Positions 24,201 through 33,409 are shown, numbered from the stretch's first letter. The stretch: 48,035 bases of DNA from an uncultured Lachnospiraceae bacterium (GCA_944377405.1 CALWES010000013.1:1-48035); one strand, 5' to 3'. Notes: a model not told the origin generated them from the sequence alone. Made by a program: numbers and translations.

Positions 24201-24449
24201 GGGACGTTCCTTGCGGATGATCCGGGCCACATATTCCAGGTTCAGGGGCTCCATGTAGACCCGGTCCGCGATCCGGGTATCCGTCATGACCGTGGCGGGA
24301 TTTGAGTTTATGAGTACCACCTGATAGCCCTCTTCCTTCAGGGCCAGGCAGGCCTGGGTCCCGGCATAGTCGAATTCGGCAGCCTGGCCGATGACGATGG
24401 GACCGGAGCCGATCACCAGGATCTTTTTCAGGTCAGTTCTTTTAGGCAT
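21228..24449 (-). CDS. carB: Carbamoyl-phosphate synthase large subunit
   Basis: CarB makes carbamoyl phosphate from bicarbonate, ammonia and two ATP, for pyrimidine and arginine synthesis. The 1073-residue protein contains two homologous ATP-grasp halves. The first begins [35 protein letters not shown] and the second [23 protein letters not shown]. Each has the GGxGGG/GGRAM-type nucleotide loop and the NPRxSRSSAL / [10 protein letters not shown] metal site. The last about 140 residues are the MGS-like allosteric domain ([25 protein letters not shown]). Length is normal. It overlaps the end of carA by eight bases and has GGGAGGA before the ATG. Confidence 0.97.
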   Translation of the reverse strand: MPKRTDLKKILVIGSGPIVIGQAAEFDYAGTQACLALKEEGYQVVLINSNPATVMTDTRIADRVYMEPLNLEYVARIIRKERPDAILPGLGGQTGLNLAVQLEKKGVLQECQVEILGTSFDSIERAEDRELFKELCLSIGEPVLPSEIATTLEEGRRAAEHIGYPVVLRPAFTLGGSGGGFAENEAELDELMENGLKLSPVSQVLIEKSIKGYKEIEFEVMRDANDTAITVCSMENIDPVGIHTGDSMVVAPCQTLTNREYQMLRDSALRIIRALKIEGGCNVQFALDPFSFRYYVIEVNPRVSRSSALASKATAYPIARVSAKIAVGLLLNEIRIANTPASFEPALDYVVTKLPRFPFDKFTQADNRLSTQMKATGEVMSLGRSFESSLLKAVRGLEIGACHLWLPKFDTMDEAALLDYIREGRDDRLFAIAELMRRGEDIGKIYYATRIDMFFLEKIQHIIRFEKQLSSLDFPALLAGVNPKDPSLRLLLAAKDMGISDGWLARISGLSDTEIYRLREKYGIFPSYKMIDTCAAEFDSYTPYFYSSYEAENESLVSKKKKILVLGSGPIRIGQGVEFDFSTVHAIWAIRKAGYEAIIINNNPETVSTDYTTSDKLYFEPLTVEDVMDVIHLEDPDGVIVTLGGQTAINLANRLDRLGVRVVGTSVDAVDRAENRDRFEKTLLALDIPQPKGEAVTHVEDGLSVAHRIGYPVLVRPSFVLGGRAMQIVYDDQELQRYFREAIVASESQPVLIDKYIEGKELEVDAVCDGTDVLIPGIMQHVERTGVHSGDSISVFPTFSISDKARDTILDYTARLGLGLGMRGLYNIQFIVDHEEKVYIIEVNPRSSRTVPFISKATGIPLADIAASIALGKSIRDQGYHGGLQEQPSMWYVKAPVFSFSKIKGADTVLSPEMKSTGEAIGYDRDLNRAFYKAIQASGVKIRNYGTVFVTISGRDQEAALPLIRRFYDLGFNIEATRGTALFLKGNGIRTRIRRKLSEGSEEILDSLRQGHVTYVVNTLDPMKASSASDGFMIRRVAADNGVNVFTSLDTVSILLNVLEDITMSVAAIDDRK

Positions 24450-25545
24450 AGAGGCTTCCTCCCTTCTGCTTCTGGATATCCATGTTTTTCAGGAATTTTT
24501 CAAAGAGATAATTGGAATCCTGGGGGCCCGGAGCACTTTCCGGATGGTACTGTACGGAGAACATCCGATGAGCCTCGTCCTCCAGGCCTTCTACGGTCTG
24601 ATCCAGCAGATTGATGTGGGTGACCCGAAGGCCGGTGTTCTGCAGGCTGTCCGGGTCCACGGCATAGCTGTGGTTCTGGCTTGTGATCTCGATCCTGCCG
24701 GTATCCCTGTTAAGGACGGGATGATTGCCGCCCCTGTGTCCGAATTTCATCTTATAGGTATGGGCTCCGCAGGCCAGAGCAATCATCTGATGCCCAAGAC
24801 AGATCCCGAAGATGGGCAGCTGCCCCTTTAAGGCCTTTACGGTCTCAATGACTTCGGTGGCGTTTTCCGGATCTCCGGGGCCGTTGGAGAGGAAGAGTCC
24901 GTCCGGCTCCAGGCGGAGGATGTCTGCAGGCTTTGTGTCAAAGGGCAGCACCGTAACATTACAGCCCATGCGGTTCATTTCCCGGACGATATTCAGCTTG
25001 ATGCCGCAGTCCAGCACCGCCACATTGTATTTCGGGTTGCTGGTACGGGAATACCAGCGGCGCCTGCAGCTGACCTGCCGCACCACATCCCTGGGATATT
25101 CCCAGGCCCGGAGCTTTTCCAGGCAGGCCTCAAGGGGCCGGTCCCCATCAGTGATCAGTGCCCGCTGAGAGCCCTCATCCCGGATGATCCGGGCAAGCTG
25201 TCTCGTATCCACTCCGCTTATGCCCGGGATCCCAAAATCCTCCATGGCCTCAGAAAGGGTCCTGGTATAACGGAAGTTGGAGGGGGAGTCGGAGTAATCC
25301 CTTACGACCATACCGCTCATGGAGGGGGCCTTTGACTCGAAGTCCTCATCATTGATCCCATAGTTCCCGATGAGGGGATAGGTCATGAGTACGATCTGCC
25401 CGGTGTAGGAGAGATCGGAAAGGACTTCCTGATAGCCCACCATGGAGGTGTTGAATACAAGCTCCGCTGCCCGCTCACAGTCGGCACCGAAGCCCTGTCC
25501 GTAAAATTCACGGCCATTTTCCAAAACGATCTTTTTTTCTTTCAT
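24442..25545 (-). CDS. carA: Carbamoyl-phosphate synthase small (glutaminase) subunit
   Basis: CarA hydrolyses glutamine and channels ammonia to CarB. The 367-residue protein has an N-terminal domain beginning [16 protein letters not shown] and a class I glutamine amidotransferase domain. The nucleophile Cys is in FGICLGHQ and the His/Glu pair in [18 protein letters not shown] forms the oxyanion region. The minus-strand promoter at 25584-25612 gives a leader of only about 30 bases, with no room for an attenuator of the PyrR type. The ribosome binding site is AAGGAAA. Confidence 0.96.
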   Translation of the reverse strand: MKEKKIVLENGREFYGQGFGADCERAAELVFNTSMVGYQEVLSDLSYTGQIVLMTYPLIGNYGINDEDFESKAPSMSGMVVRDYSDSPSNFRYTRTLSEAMEDFGIPGISGVDTRQLARIIRDEGSQRALITDGDRPLEACLEKLRAWEYPRDVVRQVSCRRRWYSRTSNPKYNVAVLDCGIKLNIVREMNRMGCNVTVLPFDTKPADILRLEPDGLFLSNGPGDPENATEVIETVKALKGQLPIFGICLGHQMIALACGAHTYKMKFGHRGGNHPVLNRDTGRIEITSQNHSYAVDPDSLQNTGLRVTHINLLDQTVEGLEDEAHRMFSVQYHPESAPGPQDSNYLFEKFLKNMDIQKQKGGSLYA

Positions 25546-25583
25546 ATAAATTGTATTTCCTTTCCCGCCTTGAAATTGTGTGT

Positions 25584-25612
25584 ATTATAGCACTGCGAAA
25601 TCACAGGCGCAA
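25584..25612 (-). promoter_or_regulatory. carAB promoter
   Basis: On the minus strand TTGCGC (25612-25607), 17 bp, then a consensus TATAAT (25589-25584). Start near 25577. Confidence 0.65.
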
Positions 25613-25696
25613 AAGCTTTCCCGCCGGAAAGTTAATTTTGGCAATTTTTGAAGGAATCAAAGAAAAACGGATCTTATTTTCATAAATTATTCCAAG

Positions 25697-25725
25697 TTCC
25701 GTAATCCGGCGATCCGCGCTATAAT
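25697..25725 (+). promoter_or_regulatory. glnN promoter
   Basis: A consensus TATAAT (25720-25725) lies 17 bp after a weak -35, TTCCGT (25697-25702). The AT-rich stretch upstream may help. The start near 25732 gives a leader of about 215 bases that includes a short ORF and a terminator-like hairpin. Confidence 0.55.
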
Positions 25726-25792
25726 ATAGGAGTTTTATTTTCTTGAAAGACAATGTCTGCCACAGACGCACAAAAACAAAAAGGATGAACAC

Positions 25793-25849
25793 ATGAGATC
25801 GCGGCTGAAAAGGAAAAACCGGATAATCGCTATTACAGGGGAGCTTTGA
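25793..25849 (+). CDS. Putative glnN leader peptide (18 residues)
   Basis: ATG at 25793 has AAGGA seven bases before it and opens a frame of 18 codons, MRSRLKRKNRIIAITGEL, ending in TGA at 25847-25849. The stop codon is inside the 5' arm of the terminator-like hairpin at 25838-25876, so a ribosome reaching the stop would prevent that hairpin from forming. The peptide is basic and contains no glutamine codon, so it does not look like a classical amino-acid-sensing leader peptide. Whether it is translated is unknown. Confidence 0.4.
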   Translation: MRSRLKRKNRIIAITGEL

Positions 25850-25876
25850 GTCAACTGGCTTAAAGCCCCCTTTTTT
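25838..25876 (+). terminator. Terminator-like attenuator hairpin in the glnN leader
   Basis: GGGG and GCTTTGAG (with one bulged A) pair with CTTAAAGC and CCCC around an eight-base loop, then TTTTTT. It lies between the glnN promoter and the glnN start with no second promoter visible after it, so glnN expression seems to need readthrough. Confidence 0.75.
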
Positions 25877-25946
25877 ACTGGTTTTCCGGACTTTGGGGCA
25901 GGCAGAAAAGAAAAAGGAAGCAGTGTGGAAGAAGAGGAGGAGAAGC

Positions 25947-28034
25947 ATGAAAAACAGAACAGAAGAATTATTTGGCAGCATGGTTTTTTCAGACCGGGAA
26001 ATGAAAGAATATCTACCGGATCATATTTTCCGTGCTTTATCCGAGACCCGGAGGGAAGGCAAGGCTCTGGAATCGGATATCGCCGACGCTGTGGCGGCTG
26101 CCATGAAGAACTGGGCGGTCTCCAGGGGGGCTACTCATTATACCCACTGGTTCCAGCCCATGACAGGGATCACTGCAGAGAAGCACGAGGCCTTTCTTTC
26201 CCCGGATGGAAACGGGGAAGCCATCATGGAATTTTCCGGGAAAGAACTGATCAAGGGAGAGCCGGACGCCTCCAGCTTTCCGACGGGAGGGCTCCGGAGC
26301 ACCTTTGAGGCCAGAGGCTATACGGCCTGGGATCCTACCTCCAATGCCTTCATTAAAGAAAAGACCCTTTGCATCCCCACCACCTTCTGCTCCTATAACG
26401 GAGAGGTCCTGGATAAAAAGACCCCCCTTCTGCGGAGCATGGACACCCTCAGCCGGGAAGCCTGCAGGGTCCTGCGGCTCCTGGGAAAAGAGGTAAAGCG
26501 GGTCAATGCCACGGTGGGCTGCGAGCAGGAATATTTCCTGGTTTCCAGGGAGGACTATGAAAAAAGGATTGACCTGCGGATCTGCGGGCGGACCCTCTTC
26601 GGAGCGCCGGCGCCGAAAGGGCAGGAGCTGTCAGATCATTATTTCGGAAGCCTGAATCCCAGGGTAAAGGCCTTTATGGAGGACGTGGATGAGGAGCTCT
26701 GGAAGCTGGGGATCTATGCCAAGACAGAGCACAAAGAGGTGGCTCCCTGTCAGCATGAGCTCGCTCCTGTTTTTGAGGTCAGCAATATTGCGGCGGACCA
26801 GAATCAGCTTGTTATGGAGGTGCTGAAAAAAACGGCGGCCCGTCACGACCTGGCCTGTCTGCTGCATGAAAAACCCTTTGAAGGAATCAACGGATCGGGA
26901 AAGCATAACAACTGGGCCCTCTCAACGGATACCGGGGAAAACCTTCTGAAGCCGGGTCCGGAGCCCTCCGAAAATCTGCAGTTTCTTCTGTTCTTTACGG
27001 CGGTGGTAAGGGCAGTGGACGAATTTCAGGACCTTCTGCGGGTCTCCGTGGCCACGGCAGGAAATGACCACAGGCTCGGCGGTCATGAGGCGCCTCCGGC
27101 GATCGTGTCCATGTTTATCGGAGACGATCTTATGCGGGTGGTGGAAGCCCTGATATCCGGGAAAAACTGTCAGGAAAGGAAGGAACGGGAAACACTCAAC
27201 ATGCCGGACATCCTTCCGGACATCCCCAAGGACCGCTCCGACAGGAACCGGACTTCTCCCTTCGCTTTTACGGGAAACAAGTTTGAATTCCGTATGCCGG
27301 GATCCATGCTGAACGTATCCTGCACCAATGTTATGCTGAATACAGCTGTGGCGGAGAGCCTGCGGGCCTATGCAAACCGCCTGGAAAAAGCCGGGGACGG
27401 GCATCCGGAGCGGGAGGAGATCCTGCGGCTCATCCGGAATGAACTGAAGACCCACAGGAGGATTCTGTTCAACGGAAATGGCTACAGCGAGGCATGGGTG
27501 AAGGAGGCGGAAAAGAGAGGGCTTCTGAACCTGACCTCAACGCCGGAGGCCTATGCCCGGTATACGGATGAAAAGAACCTGAAGCTGTTCCGGGCCCACG
27601 GGATCTATACGGAGGAAGAGGTGCGGGCCCGGCAGCAGGTGGGCTTTGAGGAATACGAAAAAACGGTCCGGATCGAGGCGGAGACCATGCTGCAGATGAG
27701 CAGCAGGGAGATCTTCCCGGCAGCCTTTTCCTACAGCTCGGAGCTTGCGGAGGGGATCGGAAGGAAACGTAAGATCGGCCTTCGTTCCTGGCAGGAGGAA
27801 GAGCTGGCAAAGAAGCTGACGGAGGGTCTGGAGCAGCTTCAGGAAGGCAGCAGGAGCCTGGACAGACTGCTGAAGGAAGCCCCTGTAGATGCCAGGGAGA
27901 GTGCTTTTTACTGCCGGAAAAAGCTGCTGCCGGCCATGGAACGGCTTCGGGGCGCAGCGGACCGGTTGGAGCAGATGACGGCGGAGAAAAACTGGCCCTT
28001 CCCGAACTATACGAAGCTTCTCTTCTCTCTCTAA
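25947..28034 (+). CDS. glnN: Glutamine synthetase type III
   Basis: GSIII joins ammonia to glutamate using ATP. The 695-residue length is right for the large GSIII dodecamers and far above GSI. Family segments are SRGATHYTHWFQPMTG, PDASSFPTGGLRSTFEARGYTAWDP, VGCEQEYFLV (metal-binding Glu), ELAPVFE, INGSGKHNNWALST, GNDHRLGGHEAPPAI and NRTSPFAFTGNKFEFRMPGS. A long helical C-terminal tail follows. The ATG at 25947 has GAGGAGG six bases before it. It is preceded by a leader RNA with an attenuator-like hairpin, so it is probably controlled at transcription elongation. It is divergent from carAB, which consumes glutamine. Confidence 0.96.
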   Translation: MKNRTEELFGSMVFSDREMKEYLPDHIFRALSETRREGKALESDIADAVAAAMKNWAVSRGATHYTHWFQPMTGITAEKHEAFLSPDGNGEAIMEFSGKELIKGEPDASSFPTGGLRSTFEARGYTAWDPTSNAFIKEKTLCIPTTFCSYNGEVLDKKTPLLRSMDTLSREACRVLRLLGKEVKRVNATVGCEQEYFLVSREDYEKRIDLRICGRTLFGAPAPKGQELSDHYFGSLNPRVKAFMEDVDEELWKLGIYAKTEHKEVAPCQHELAPVFEVSNIAADQNQLVMEVLKKTAARHDLACLLHEKPFEGINGSGKHNNWALSTDTGENLLKPGPEPSENLQFLLFFTAVVRAVDEFQDLLRVSVATAGNDHRLGGHEAPPAIVSMFIGDDLMRVVEALISGKNCQERKERETLNMPDILPDIPKDRSDRNRTSPFAFTGNKFEFRMPGSMLNVSCTNVMLNTAVAESLRAYANRLEKAGDGHPEREEILRLIRNELKTHRRILFNGNGYSEAWVKEAEKRGLLNLTSTPEAYARYTDEKNLKLFRAHGIYTEEEVRARQQVGFEEYEKTVRIEAETMLQMSSREIFPAAFSYSSELAEGIGRKRKIGLRSWQEEELAKKLTEGLEQLQEGSRSLDRLLKEAPVDARESAFYCRKKLLPAMERLRGAADRLEQMTAEKNWPFPNYTKLLFSL

Positions 28035-28077
28035 AGGCCGGCCTGTGGATCAGGAAAGGGGAAATCTGATAAAAGGC

Positions 28078-28106
28078 TTGATTTTACGGGCGTTTTCCTA
28101 TAAAAT
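28078..28106 (+). promoter_or_regulatory. efp promoter
   Basis: TTGATT (28078-28083), 17 bp, then TAAAAT (28101-28106). The expected start is about 70 bases before the efp ATG. Confidence 0.55.
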
Positions 28107-28182
28107 ATATTAGAAAATCTGCCGTAAGCACAGAAAAGCGGCAGCAGCTAAGAGAAAGAATTGAGTTCGGAGGATAAAGAAC

Positions 28183-28740
28183 ATGATTTCTGCAGGTGAT
28201 TTCAGAAATGGCGTAACAGTGGAAATTGACGGACAGGTGCTTCAGATCATCGAGTTCCAGCACGTAAAGCCCGGTAAGGGAGCAGCTTTCGTAAGAACAA
28301 AGCTTAAGAACGTGATCAACGGCGGCGTAGTGGAGAAGACCTTCAGACCGACGGAGAAGTTCCCGGCAGCAAGGATAGACAGAGTAGACATGCAGTATCT
28401 CTACAAGGATGGAGATCAGTATAACTTCATGAATACCGAAAACTACGAGCAGATGGCTCTTGGTGAGGACCTGGTAGGCGACGCCATGAAGTTCGTTAAG
28501 GAGAACGACATCTGCAAGGTATGCTCCTACAACGGAAGCGTATTCTCAGTAGAGCCTCCCATGTTCGTTGAGCTTGAGATCACAGAGACGGAGCCGGGCT
28601 TCAAGGGCGATACCGCTACAGGCGCATCCAAGCCGGCCATCGTTGAGACAGGTGCTCAGATCTCCGTTCCCCTGTTTGTAAACATCGGAGACAAGGTAAA
28701 GATCGATACCCGTACCGGCGAGTATCTTTCCAGAGTTTAA
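28183..28740 (+). CDS. efp: Elongation factor P
   Basis: EF-P relieves ribosome stalling at polyproline stretches. The 185-residue protein has all three domains. The N-terminal KOW-like domain carries the tip loop [11 protein letters not shown], where Lys32 is the residue modified in B. subtilis. [15 protein letters not shown] is in domain II, and [43 protein letters not shown] is the typical C-terminal OB domain. The ribosome binding site is GGAGG. A terminator follows. A short-chain dehydrogenase at 34786 may act in modification of Lys32. Confidence 0.97.
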   Translation: MISAGDFRNGVTVEIDGQVLQIIEFQHVKPGKGAAFVRTKLKNVINGGVVEKTFRPTEKFPAARIDRVDMQYLYKDGDQYNFMNTENYEQMALGEDLVGDAMKFVKENDICKVCSYNGSVFSVEPPMFVELEITETEPGFKGDTATGASKPAIVETGAQISVPLFVNIGDKVKIDTRTGEYLSRV

Positions 28741-28767
28741 TTCCGGACAGTAAGGATATGGAAACGG

Positions 28768-28804
28768 ATAAATTGCATGGTAGCTTATCATGCAATTTAT
28801 TTTT
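28768..28804 (+). terminator. Terminator after efp
   Basis: ATAAATTGCATG pairs perfectly with CATGCAATTTAT, followed by TTTTT. It ends 27 bases before the argS ATG, so it could also limit readthrough into argS. Confidence 0.88.
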
Positions 28805-28831
28805 GAAAAAAGACTGTGGAGACAGATCAAA

Positions 28832-30688
28832 ATGAAGAAACTGACAGAACTCTTGAATGAAATCTGCGCCGGGGCCTTCCAGGAGGCGGGATACGATCCG
28901 GCCTACGGAAGGGTGAATCTGAGCAACCGGCCGGATCTTTGCGAATACCAGTGCAACGGAGCCATGGCCTGCGGAAAGAAGGCAGGAAAGAAGCCCATGG
29001 AGGTGGCCCAGGAGGTAGTGGAGAAGCTGCAGGGAAATGCAGCCTTCAGGCGGGCCGAGGCCTGCATGCCGGGCTTTATCAACCTGGAGATCAACGAGGA
29101 TTACCTTGCGGAGTACCTGCAGGGCATGAAGGACTCCGGCACCTGCGGAGGGGGCGAGGCAGTCTCCTTCGGGGCCGTAGAGGCATACCGGGAGGCGGAG
29201 CGCCCTGCCCTGGGACTTTCTGAGACCCGGGAGCCCCAGACCATCATCGTGGACTACGGCGGAGCCAATGTGGCAAAGCCCCTTCACGTAGGACACCTGC
29301 GTTCTGCCGTCATCGGGGAAGCCGTAAAGCGCATGGGGGCCAGGATGGGCCACCACATGATCGGAGACGTGCACCTGGGAGACTGGGGACTGCAGATGGG
29401 ACTGATTATCGAGGAGCTTAAGGACCGGAACCAGACGGAGTTTACCATCTCCGATCTGGAGGAGATCTATCCCGCAGCCTCCGCAAAGTCCAAGGCAACG
29501 GACGAAAGCGGAAAGCTCACTCCTGAGGCGGAAGCCTTTAAGGAGAGGGCACTTCAGGCCACCAGCCGGCTCCAGAACGGAGATCCGGAATGCCGTAGGG
29601 TATGGGAGCGGATCATGGAGCTCTCCCTGGAGGATCTGAAGAAGAACTACGACAACCTGAACGTACATTTTGAACTGTGGAAGGGAGAGTCCGACGCCCA
29701 GAAGTATATCCCGGATATGATCGGGGATCTGGAGGCGCGGGGGATCGCCTACGAATCCCAGGGAGCCCTGGTGGTGGATGTACAGGAAGAAGGAGACTCC
29801 AAGGAGCTGCCTCCCTGCATCATCCGGAAGTCCGACGGAGCTTCCCTCTATGCGACTACGGACCTGGCTACCATGGTGGAGCGGGAGAAGCTCTACCGGC
29901 CGGACGCCTATATCTACATCGCGGACCAGAGACAGAGCCTGCACTATACCAGCTTTTTCCGGGTGGCTAAAAAGGGCGGCATCGTCCGGCCGGAGGAGAA
30001 GCTGACCTTCCTGGGCTTCGGCACCATGAACGGAAAGGACGGAAAGCCCTTCAAGACCAGGGCCGGCGGCGTCATGCGCCTGTCCCTGCTCATCAGCGAT
30101 ATTACGGAAAAGGTCTATGAGAAGATCCGGGAGACCCGCTCCGAGGAGGAGATCCCGGAGGCAGAGGCCAGGGAGATCGCAAAGACCGTGGGCCTTGCGG
30201 CCCTGAAATACGGAGACCTGTCCAACCAGGCCTCCAAGGACTATGTCTTCGATCTGGACCGCTTCGTAAGCTTTGAGGGCAATACGGGCCCCTATATCCT
30301 CTATACCATCGTCCGGATCAACAGCATCCTCAGCAAGTATTACGGCGTTGAGGGAGAAGCAGCCCTGGCAGAAAGGATCCGGAAGGCGGCGGCAGAAGGC
30401 ATGGGCCTTCAGGCAGCCCAGGGAGGAACGGAAAAGGCCCTGGCTCTCCTGCTGGCCCGGTATAACGAGGTCATGGAAGGAGCCTGGAACGAGCTGGCGC
30501 CCCACAAGATCTGCCAGTACATCTATGAGGTATCCAATGCCTTCAACTCCTTCTATCATGACACCAAGATCCTGACGGAGGCGGATGAAGGAAAGAAGAA
30601 AGGCTATATCGCCCTTCTGACCCTGACCCGGGAGATACTTCTGGACTGCATCGACGTGCTGGGCTTTACGGCCCCCCAGAGGATGTAA
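28832..30688 (+). CDS. argS: Arginyl-tRNA synthetase
   Basis: ArgRS charges tRNA-Arg with arginine. The 618-residue protein has the N-terminal additional domain, then the class I signature ANVAKPLHVGHLRSAVIGE (the HVGH variant of HIGH). YIADQRQSLHYTSFF follows, then GTMNGKDGKPFKTRAGG, the degenerate KMSKS region of many ArgRS. The C-terminal anticodon-binding DALR domain ends in the usual aromatic/Met (FTAPQRM). It starts at the ATG at 28832 with GGAGA nine bases upstream; upstream in-frame codons lie in the efp terminator. mntP follows with a 25-base gap. Confidence 0.96.
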   Translation: MKKLTELLNEICAGAFQEAGYDPAYGRVNLSNRPDLCEYQCNGAMACGKKAGKKPMEVAQEVVEKLQGNAAFRRAEACMPGFINLEINEDYLAEYLQGMKDSGTCGGGEAVSFGAVEAYREAERPALGLSETREPQTIIVDYGGANVAKPLHVGHLRSAVIGEAVKRMGARMGHHMIGDVHLGDWGLQMGLIIEELKDRNQTEFTISDLEEIYPAASAKSKATDESGKLTPEAEAFKERALQATSRLQNGDPECRRVWERIMELSLEDLKKNYDNLNVHFELWKGESDAQKYIPDMIGDLEARGIAYESQGALVVDVQEEGDSKELPPCIIRKSDGASLYATTDLATMVEREKLYRPDAYIYIADQRQSLHYTSFFRVAKKGGIVRPEEKLTFLGFGTMNGKDGKPFKTRAGGVMRLSLLISDITEKVYEKIRETRSEEEIPEAEAREIAKTVGLAALKYGDLSNQASKDYVFDLDRFVSFEGNTGPYILYTIVRINSILSKYYGVEGEAALAERIRKAAAEGMGLQAAQGGTEKALALLLARYNEVMEGAWNELAPHKICQYIYEVSNAFNSFYHDTKILTEADEGKKKGYIALLTLTREILLDCIDVLGFTAPQRM

Positions 30689-30713
30689 ACAAGGGATAAA
30701 AGGGTAAGGGAAA

Positions 30714-31265
30714 TTGACATTACTTGATATTATACTCATCGGCATCGGCCTTGCCATGGACGCCTTTGCAGTGTCCATCTGCAAAGGCCTTGCTTCCCCC
30801 GGATTCCGGATCAGGACAGCCCTTAGCTGCGGCCTCTGGTTCGGCGGCTTTCAGGCACTGATGCCCCTTCTGGGGTATCTTCTGGGAAGCACCGTCAGCG
30901 GCTACATCAGCCGCTATGCAGGCCTTGTGGCCTTCGTGCTCCTCTGCTTCGTGGGAGGCAGCATGCTCCGGGAATCCTTCCATCAGGAGGACTGCGGAGA
31001 GGGAGGAGCGGATATAGGGCCTTCGGCCATGCTGCCCCTGGCGGTGGCCACCAGCATCGACGCCCTGGCCATCGGGGTAAGCTTTGCAGGCTATCAGATC
31101 AACATTCTGACAGCCATCCTCCTCATCGGACTGATCACCTTCGTGATATCCGGAGCAGGAACCTGGATCGGCGCCCTCTTCGGCAACCGCTACCAGGCAA
31201 GGGCGGAACGGGCAGGAGGCGTGATCCTGATCCTCATCGGCCTGAAGCTCTTGCTTGGGATCTGA
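30714..31265 (+). CDS. mntP: Manganese efflux pump MntP
   Basis: MntP exports Mn(II) across the membrane. The 183-residue protein has six hydrophobic segments and the family motifs GIGLAMDAFAVSICKG and AVATSIDALAIGVSFA with conserved acidic residues, plus ISGAGTWIGALFGNRY. The first codon is TTG (30714), supported by the family N terminus (LLDIILIGIGLAMDAF) and an upstream AAGGG; no ATG is available. The gene sits 25 bases after argS, so there is no room for the manganese-sensing yybP-ykoY riboswitch common before mntP. Confidence 0.92.
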   Translation: MTLLDIILIGIGLAMDAFAVSICKGLASPGFRIRTALSCGLWFGGFQALMPLLGYLLGSTVSGYISRYAGLVAFVLLCFVGGSMLRESFHQEDCGEGGADIGPSAMLPLAVATSIDALAIGVSFAGYQINILTAILLIGLITFVISGAGTWIGALFGNRYQARAERAGGVILILIGLKLLLGI

Positions 31266-31298
31266 GAAGACCGGATATAAAAAAACAGATTAAAAATA

Positions 31299-31342
31299 AG
31301 CACCGTCTGCTTCTTCATTCCCTTGAAGAGCAGGCGGTGCTT
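31299..31342. terminator. Bidirectional terminator between mntP and the pflX-like gene
   Basis: AAGCACCGTCTGCTTCTTC pairs with GAAGAGCAGGCGGTGCTT (one or two mismatches). The T-rich tail is stronger in the minus direction, so it mainly serves the minus-strand genes. Confidence 0.78.
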
Positions 31343-31380
31343 TGCATATGAACCTATCGCTTTGTTACAGGACCCGAAAC

Positions 31381-32295
31381 TTAGATGCCTGTCAGATCGA
31401 AGGGCGGCGTATACTCCTCCCGGGCGCTGGAACGCTCCTGCATGTAGCCCCGGAAATCAAGCCTCCGGGCTTCCCGGAGGACGCTGTCATATTCGAAGCT
31501 GGTAAGCCTCCGGTTGATCTCCGGATATTCAGCGGCCCTGTAGAAGGGGGTGTACTGACTCATGAGGCTGATCAGGTAGCTGTGCTCCGGAAGGCTTTCC
31601 TTCATCCAGCGAAGGAGGGCGATGCTGTCCTTTCTGGCAGAGGGCAGTACCATATGGCGGATGATGACCCCCTTTTTCAGGACCTCCCCCTCCAGGGGAG
31701 TGTCCATATCCGGGATACCGGCCTGGGTGAGCATTTCCTGAAGGGCCTCCTTTGCCACGGAAAAATAGTCTGCCGCAGCGGAATAGCGGGCGGAGAGGGC
31801 CGGATCCATGTATTTGAGGTCCGGCAGATAGATATCCACATATCCCCGAAGCCTCCGAAGGGTATCGACCCGTTCATAGCCGCCGCAGTTCAGAACGATG
31901 GGAATGGAGAGGCGGTGCCTGACCCGGTCCAGGGCATGGAGGATATTGGGCAGCCAGTGGGTGGGGGTCACCAGATTGATGTTCTCCGCCCCTTCAGCCT
32001 CCAGCCGGAGAAAGATATCGGCAAGGGTATCGTCGGAGATCTCCCGGCCAAAGCCGCCGTGGCTGATCTCATGATTCTGGCAGAAGACGCAGCCCAGGGT
32101 GCAGCCGGAGAAAAAAACGGTGCCGCTGCCCCTTTTTCCGCTGATACAGGGCTCCTCCCACTGATGGAGGGCAGCCCTGGCTACCCGGACCATGGTACCG
32201 GACCGACAGAAGCCGGTCCGCTCATAGCGGTTTACGCCGCAGCCCCTGGGACAGAGCCGGCAGCAGAGATAGTCCGGAAACCGATTTTCTTCCAT
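31381..32295 (-). CDS. PflX-like radical SAM protein
   Basis: This 304-residue protein belongs to the radical SAM family related to pyruvate formate-lyase activases (COG1313/PflX type). The N-terminal Cys cluster CCRLCPRGCGVNRYERTGFC precedes the radical SAM motif FFSGCTLGCVFCQNHEIS (CX3CX2C), which binds the 4Fe-4S cluster and SAM. NINLVTPTHWLPNI and YLPDLKYMDPALSARYS are typical of the group. The target is unknown. It is not an NrdG: it is longer and has the extra cysteines, so it should not be taken as the missing nrdD activase. I start it at the ATG at 32295, ten bases after AAGGAG; a TTG three codons earlier is possible. Confidence 0.87.
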   Translation of the reverse strand: MEENRFPDYLCCRLCPRGCGVNRYERTGFCRSGTMVRVARAALHQWEEPCISGKRGSGTVFFSGCTLGCVFCQNHEISHGGFGREISDDTLADIFLRLEAEGAENINLVTPTHWLPNILHALDRVRHRLSIPIVLNCGGYERVDTLRRLRGYVDIYLPDLKYMDPALSARYSAAADYFSVAKEALQEMLTQAGIPDMDTPLEGEVLKKGVIIRHMVLPSARKDSIALLRWMKESLPEHSYLISLMSQYTPFYRAAEYPEINRRLTSFEYDSVLREARRLDFRGYMQERSSAREEYTPPFDLTGI

Positions 32296-32335
32296 GAGGG
32301 ACAAGCTCCTTTCTGAGAAGATCCGCTGAAATGGA

Positions 32336-33409
32336 TCAGCGGATGGAATAGTAGATCTGGTTTGCAGCCAGGGACTTGCCCTTGAACTTCGCCAGCTCGC
32401 TGACGGTCACCAGCTGATAACCCTGGGCGGAAAGCTCCGGGATGATGGTGGCGGCAGCGTCGGCGGTGGAGGAGTAGAGCTCATGCATGAGGATGATGTC
32501 TCCATCCTTCACCTTCCCCAGGACTGCATCGATGGTCTTTGCCGCGTTCTTTGTAGCCCAGTCCCTGGTATCGATGTTCCAGAGGATGATGGGCATATTC
32601 ACATTCTGCAGAACGGTGGCGTTTTTGTTGCCCCCTGGGAGCCGCATGATGGTGGGGCGGACACCGGTGACCTCCTGGATCACGTTGTTGCACTGTTCCA
32701 CCTGGGAGCGGATGGAGGCGGCATCCAGCTTGTTCAGATATTTGTGGCTGTAGGTATGGTTGGCCACCTCATGGCCGTTCTGGACCATGCGCTTTACCTC
32801 CGCGGCATAGGTCTTCACCCGGTCTCCCACCATGAAGAAGGTAACGCGGCCGTTATACTGCTCCGCAATATCCATGATGCGGTTTCCCACGGGAGCGTAG
32901 GGGCCGTCGTCATAGGTGAGGGCCACCATGGGCTTCGTGATATCCACCATCCGGCCGTTGCTGGCCACAAGGTTCGGGTTCTCGGAGGCCTGGGATGTTT
33001 CCTGAGCGGTCTCCGGCTGGGCTGCTTCCTGCTGGGGCGCCTGGGTCTCGGTCTGGGCCGTTTCCGCCGGTGCCGTTTCTGCCGCTGCAGGGGTATCGCT
33101 TTCCGTGGCCTCTGTTCCGGTGACGGGGATCTCCGGTACGCCAAGGGAGGTACCCTCAGGGGTGGTGAGGCTTACGGGCTGGCCGTCGATATAGGTGGTG
33201 CTGTGATCCTCGGGAGCCGTAAAGTGGCTGTCTGCATCCGGGGCAGGCTGGGAAGCTACGGTACCGTCGGGAGAGACCTCCTCGATCCACTGGGCAGCTC
33301 CGGGTCCCAGGGACTCATTCTGCCAGGCTGCGCTGGCGGGAAAGGCCAGCGTTATCCCAAGAGCCAGGGATAAGGCCAGGGCCTTCAGGCATTTCATCTG
33401 TCGTTTCAT
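32336..33409 (-). CDS. Secreted polysaccharide deacetylase (NodB domain)
   Basis: The 357-residue protein has a signal peptide (about residues 1-28, ending FPASAA) and a long Pro/Ala/Thr/Glu/Gln-rich linker (roughly residues 80-150). A C-terminal NodB deacetylase domain of about 200 residues follows. The catalytic motifs are ALTYDDGPY (Asp-Asp), HEVANHTYSHKYL (metal-binding His pair), RLPGGN and ILWNIDTRDW, then DIILMHE. Such enzymes remove acetyl groups from peptidoglycan or related glycans, often giving lysozyme resistance. The ATG at 33409 has GGAGG five bases before it. The pflX-like gene follows on the same strand. Confidence 0.9.
   Translation of the reverse strand: MKRQMKCLKALALSLALGITLAFPASAAWQNESLGPGAAQWIEEVSPDGTVASQPAPDADSHFTAPEDHSTTYIDGQPVSLTTPEGTSLGVPEIPVTGTEATESDTPAAAETAPAETAQTETQAPQQEAAQPETAQETSQASENPNLVASNGRMVDITKPMVALTYDDGPYAPVGNRIMDIAEQYNGRVTFFMVGDRVKTYAAEVKRMVQNGHEVANHTYSHKYLNKLDAASIRSQVEQCNNVIQEVTGVRPTIMRLPGGNKNATVLQNVNMPIILWNIDTRDWATKNAAKTIDAVLGKVKDGDIILMHELYSSTADAAATIIPELSAQGYQLVTVSELAKFKGKSLAANQIYYSIR

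Noticed and set aside
25732..25870. ANTAR-type double hairpin in the glnN leader
   Set aside because: I looked for two stems with six-base loops carrying A1 and G4 before the terminator and did not find them.
28616..30784. Very long open frame antisense to argS (about 720 codons)
   Set aside because: It is a by-product of GC-rich codon bias; it has no family features, and the argS frame is certain. The same holds for long antisense frames over tkt, carB, secA and nrdD.
31381..32295. Radical SAM protein as the missing NrdG
   Set aside because: It has an extra N-terminal cysteine cluster, is too long and fits PflX-type proteins; it is far from nrdD.
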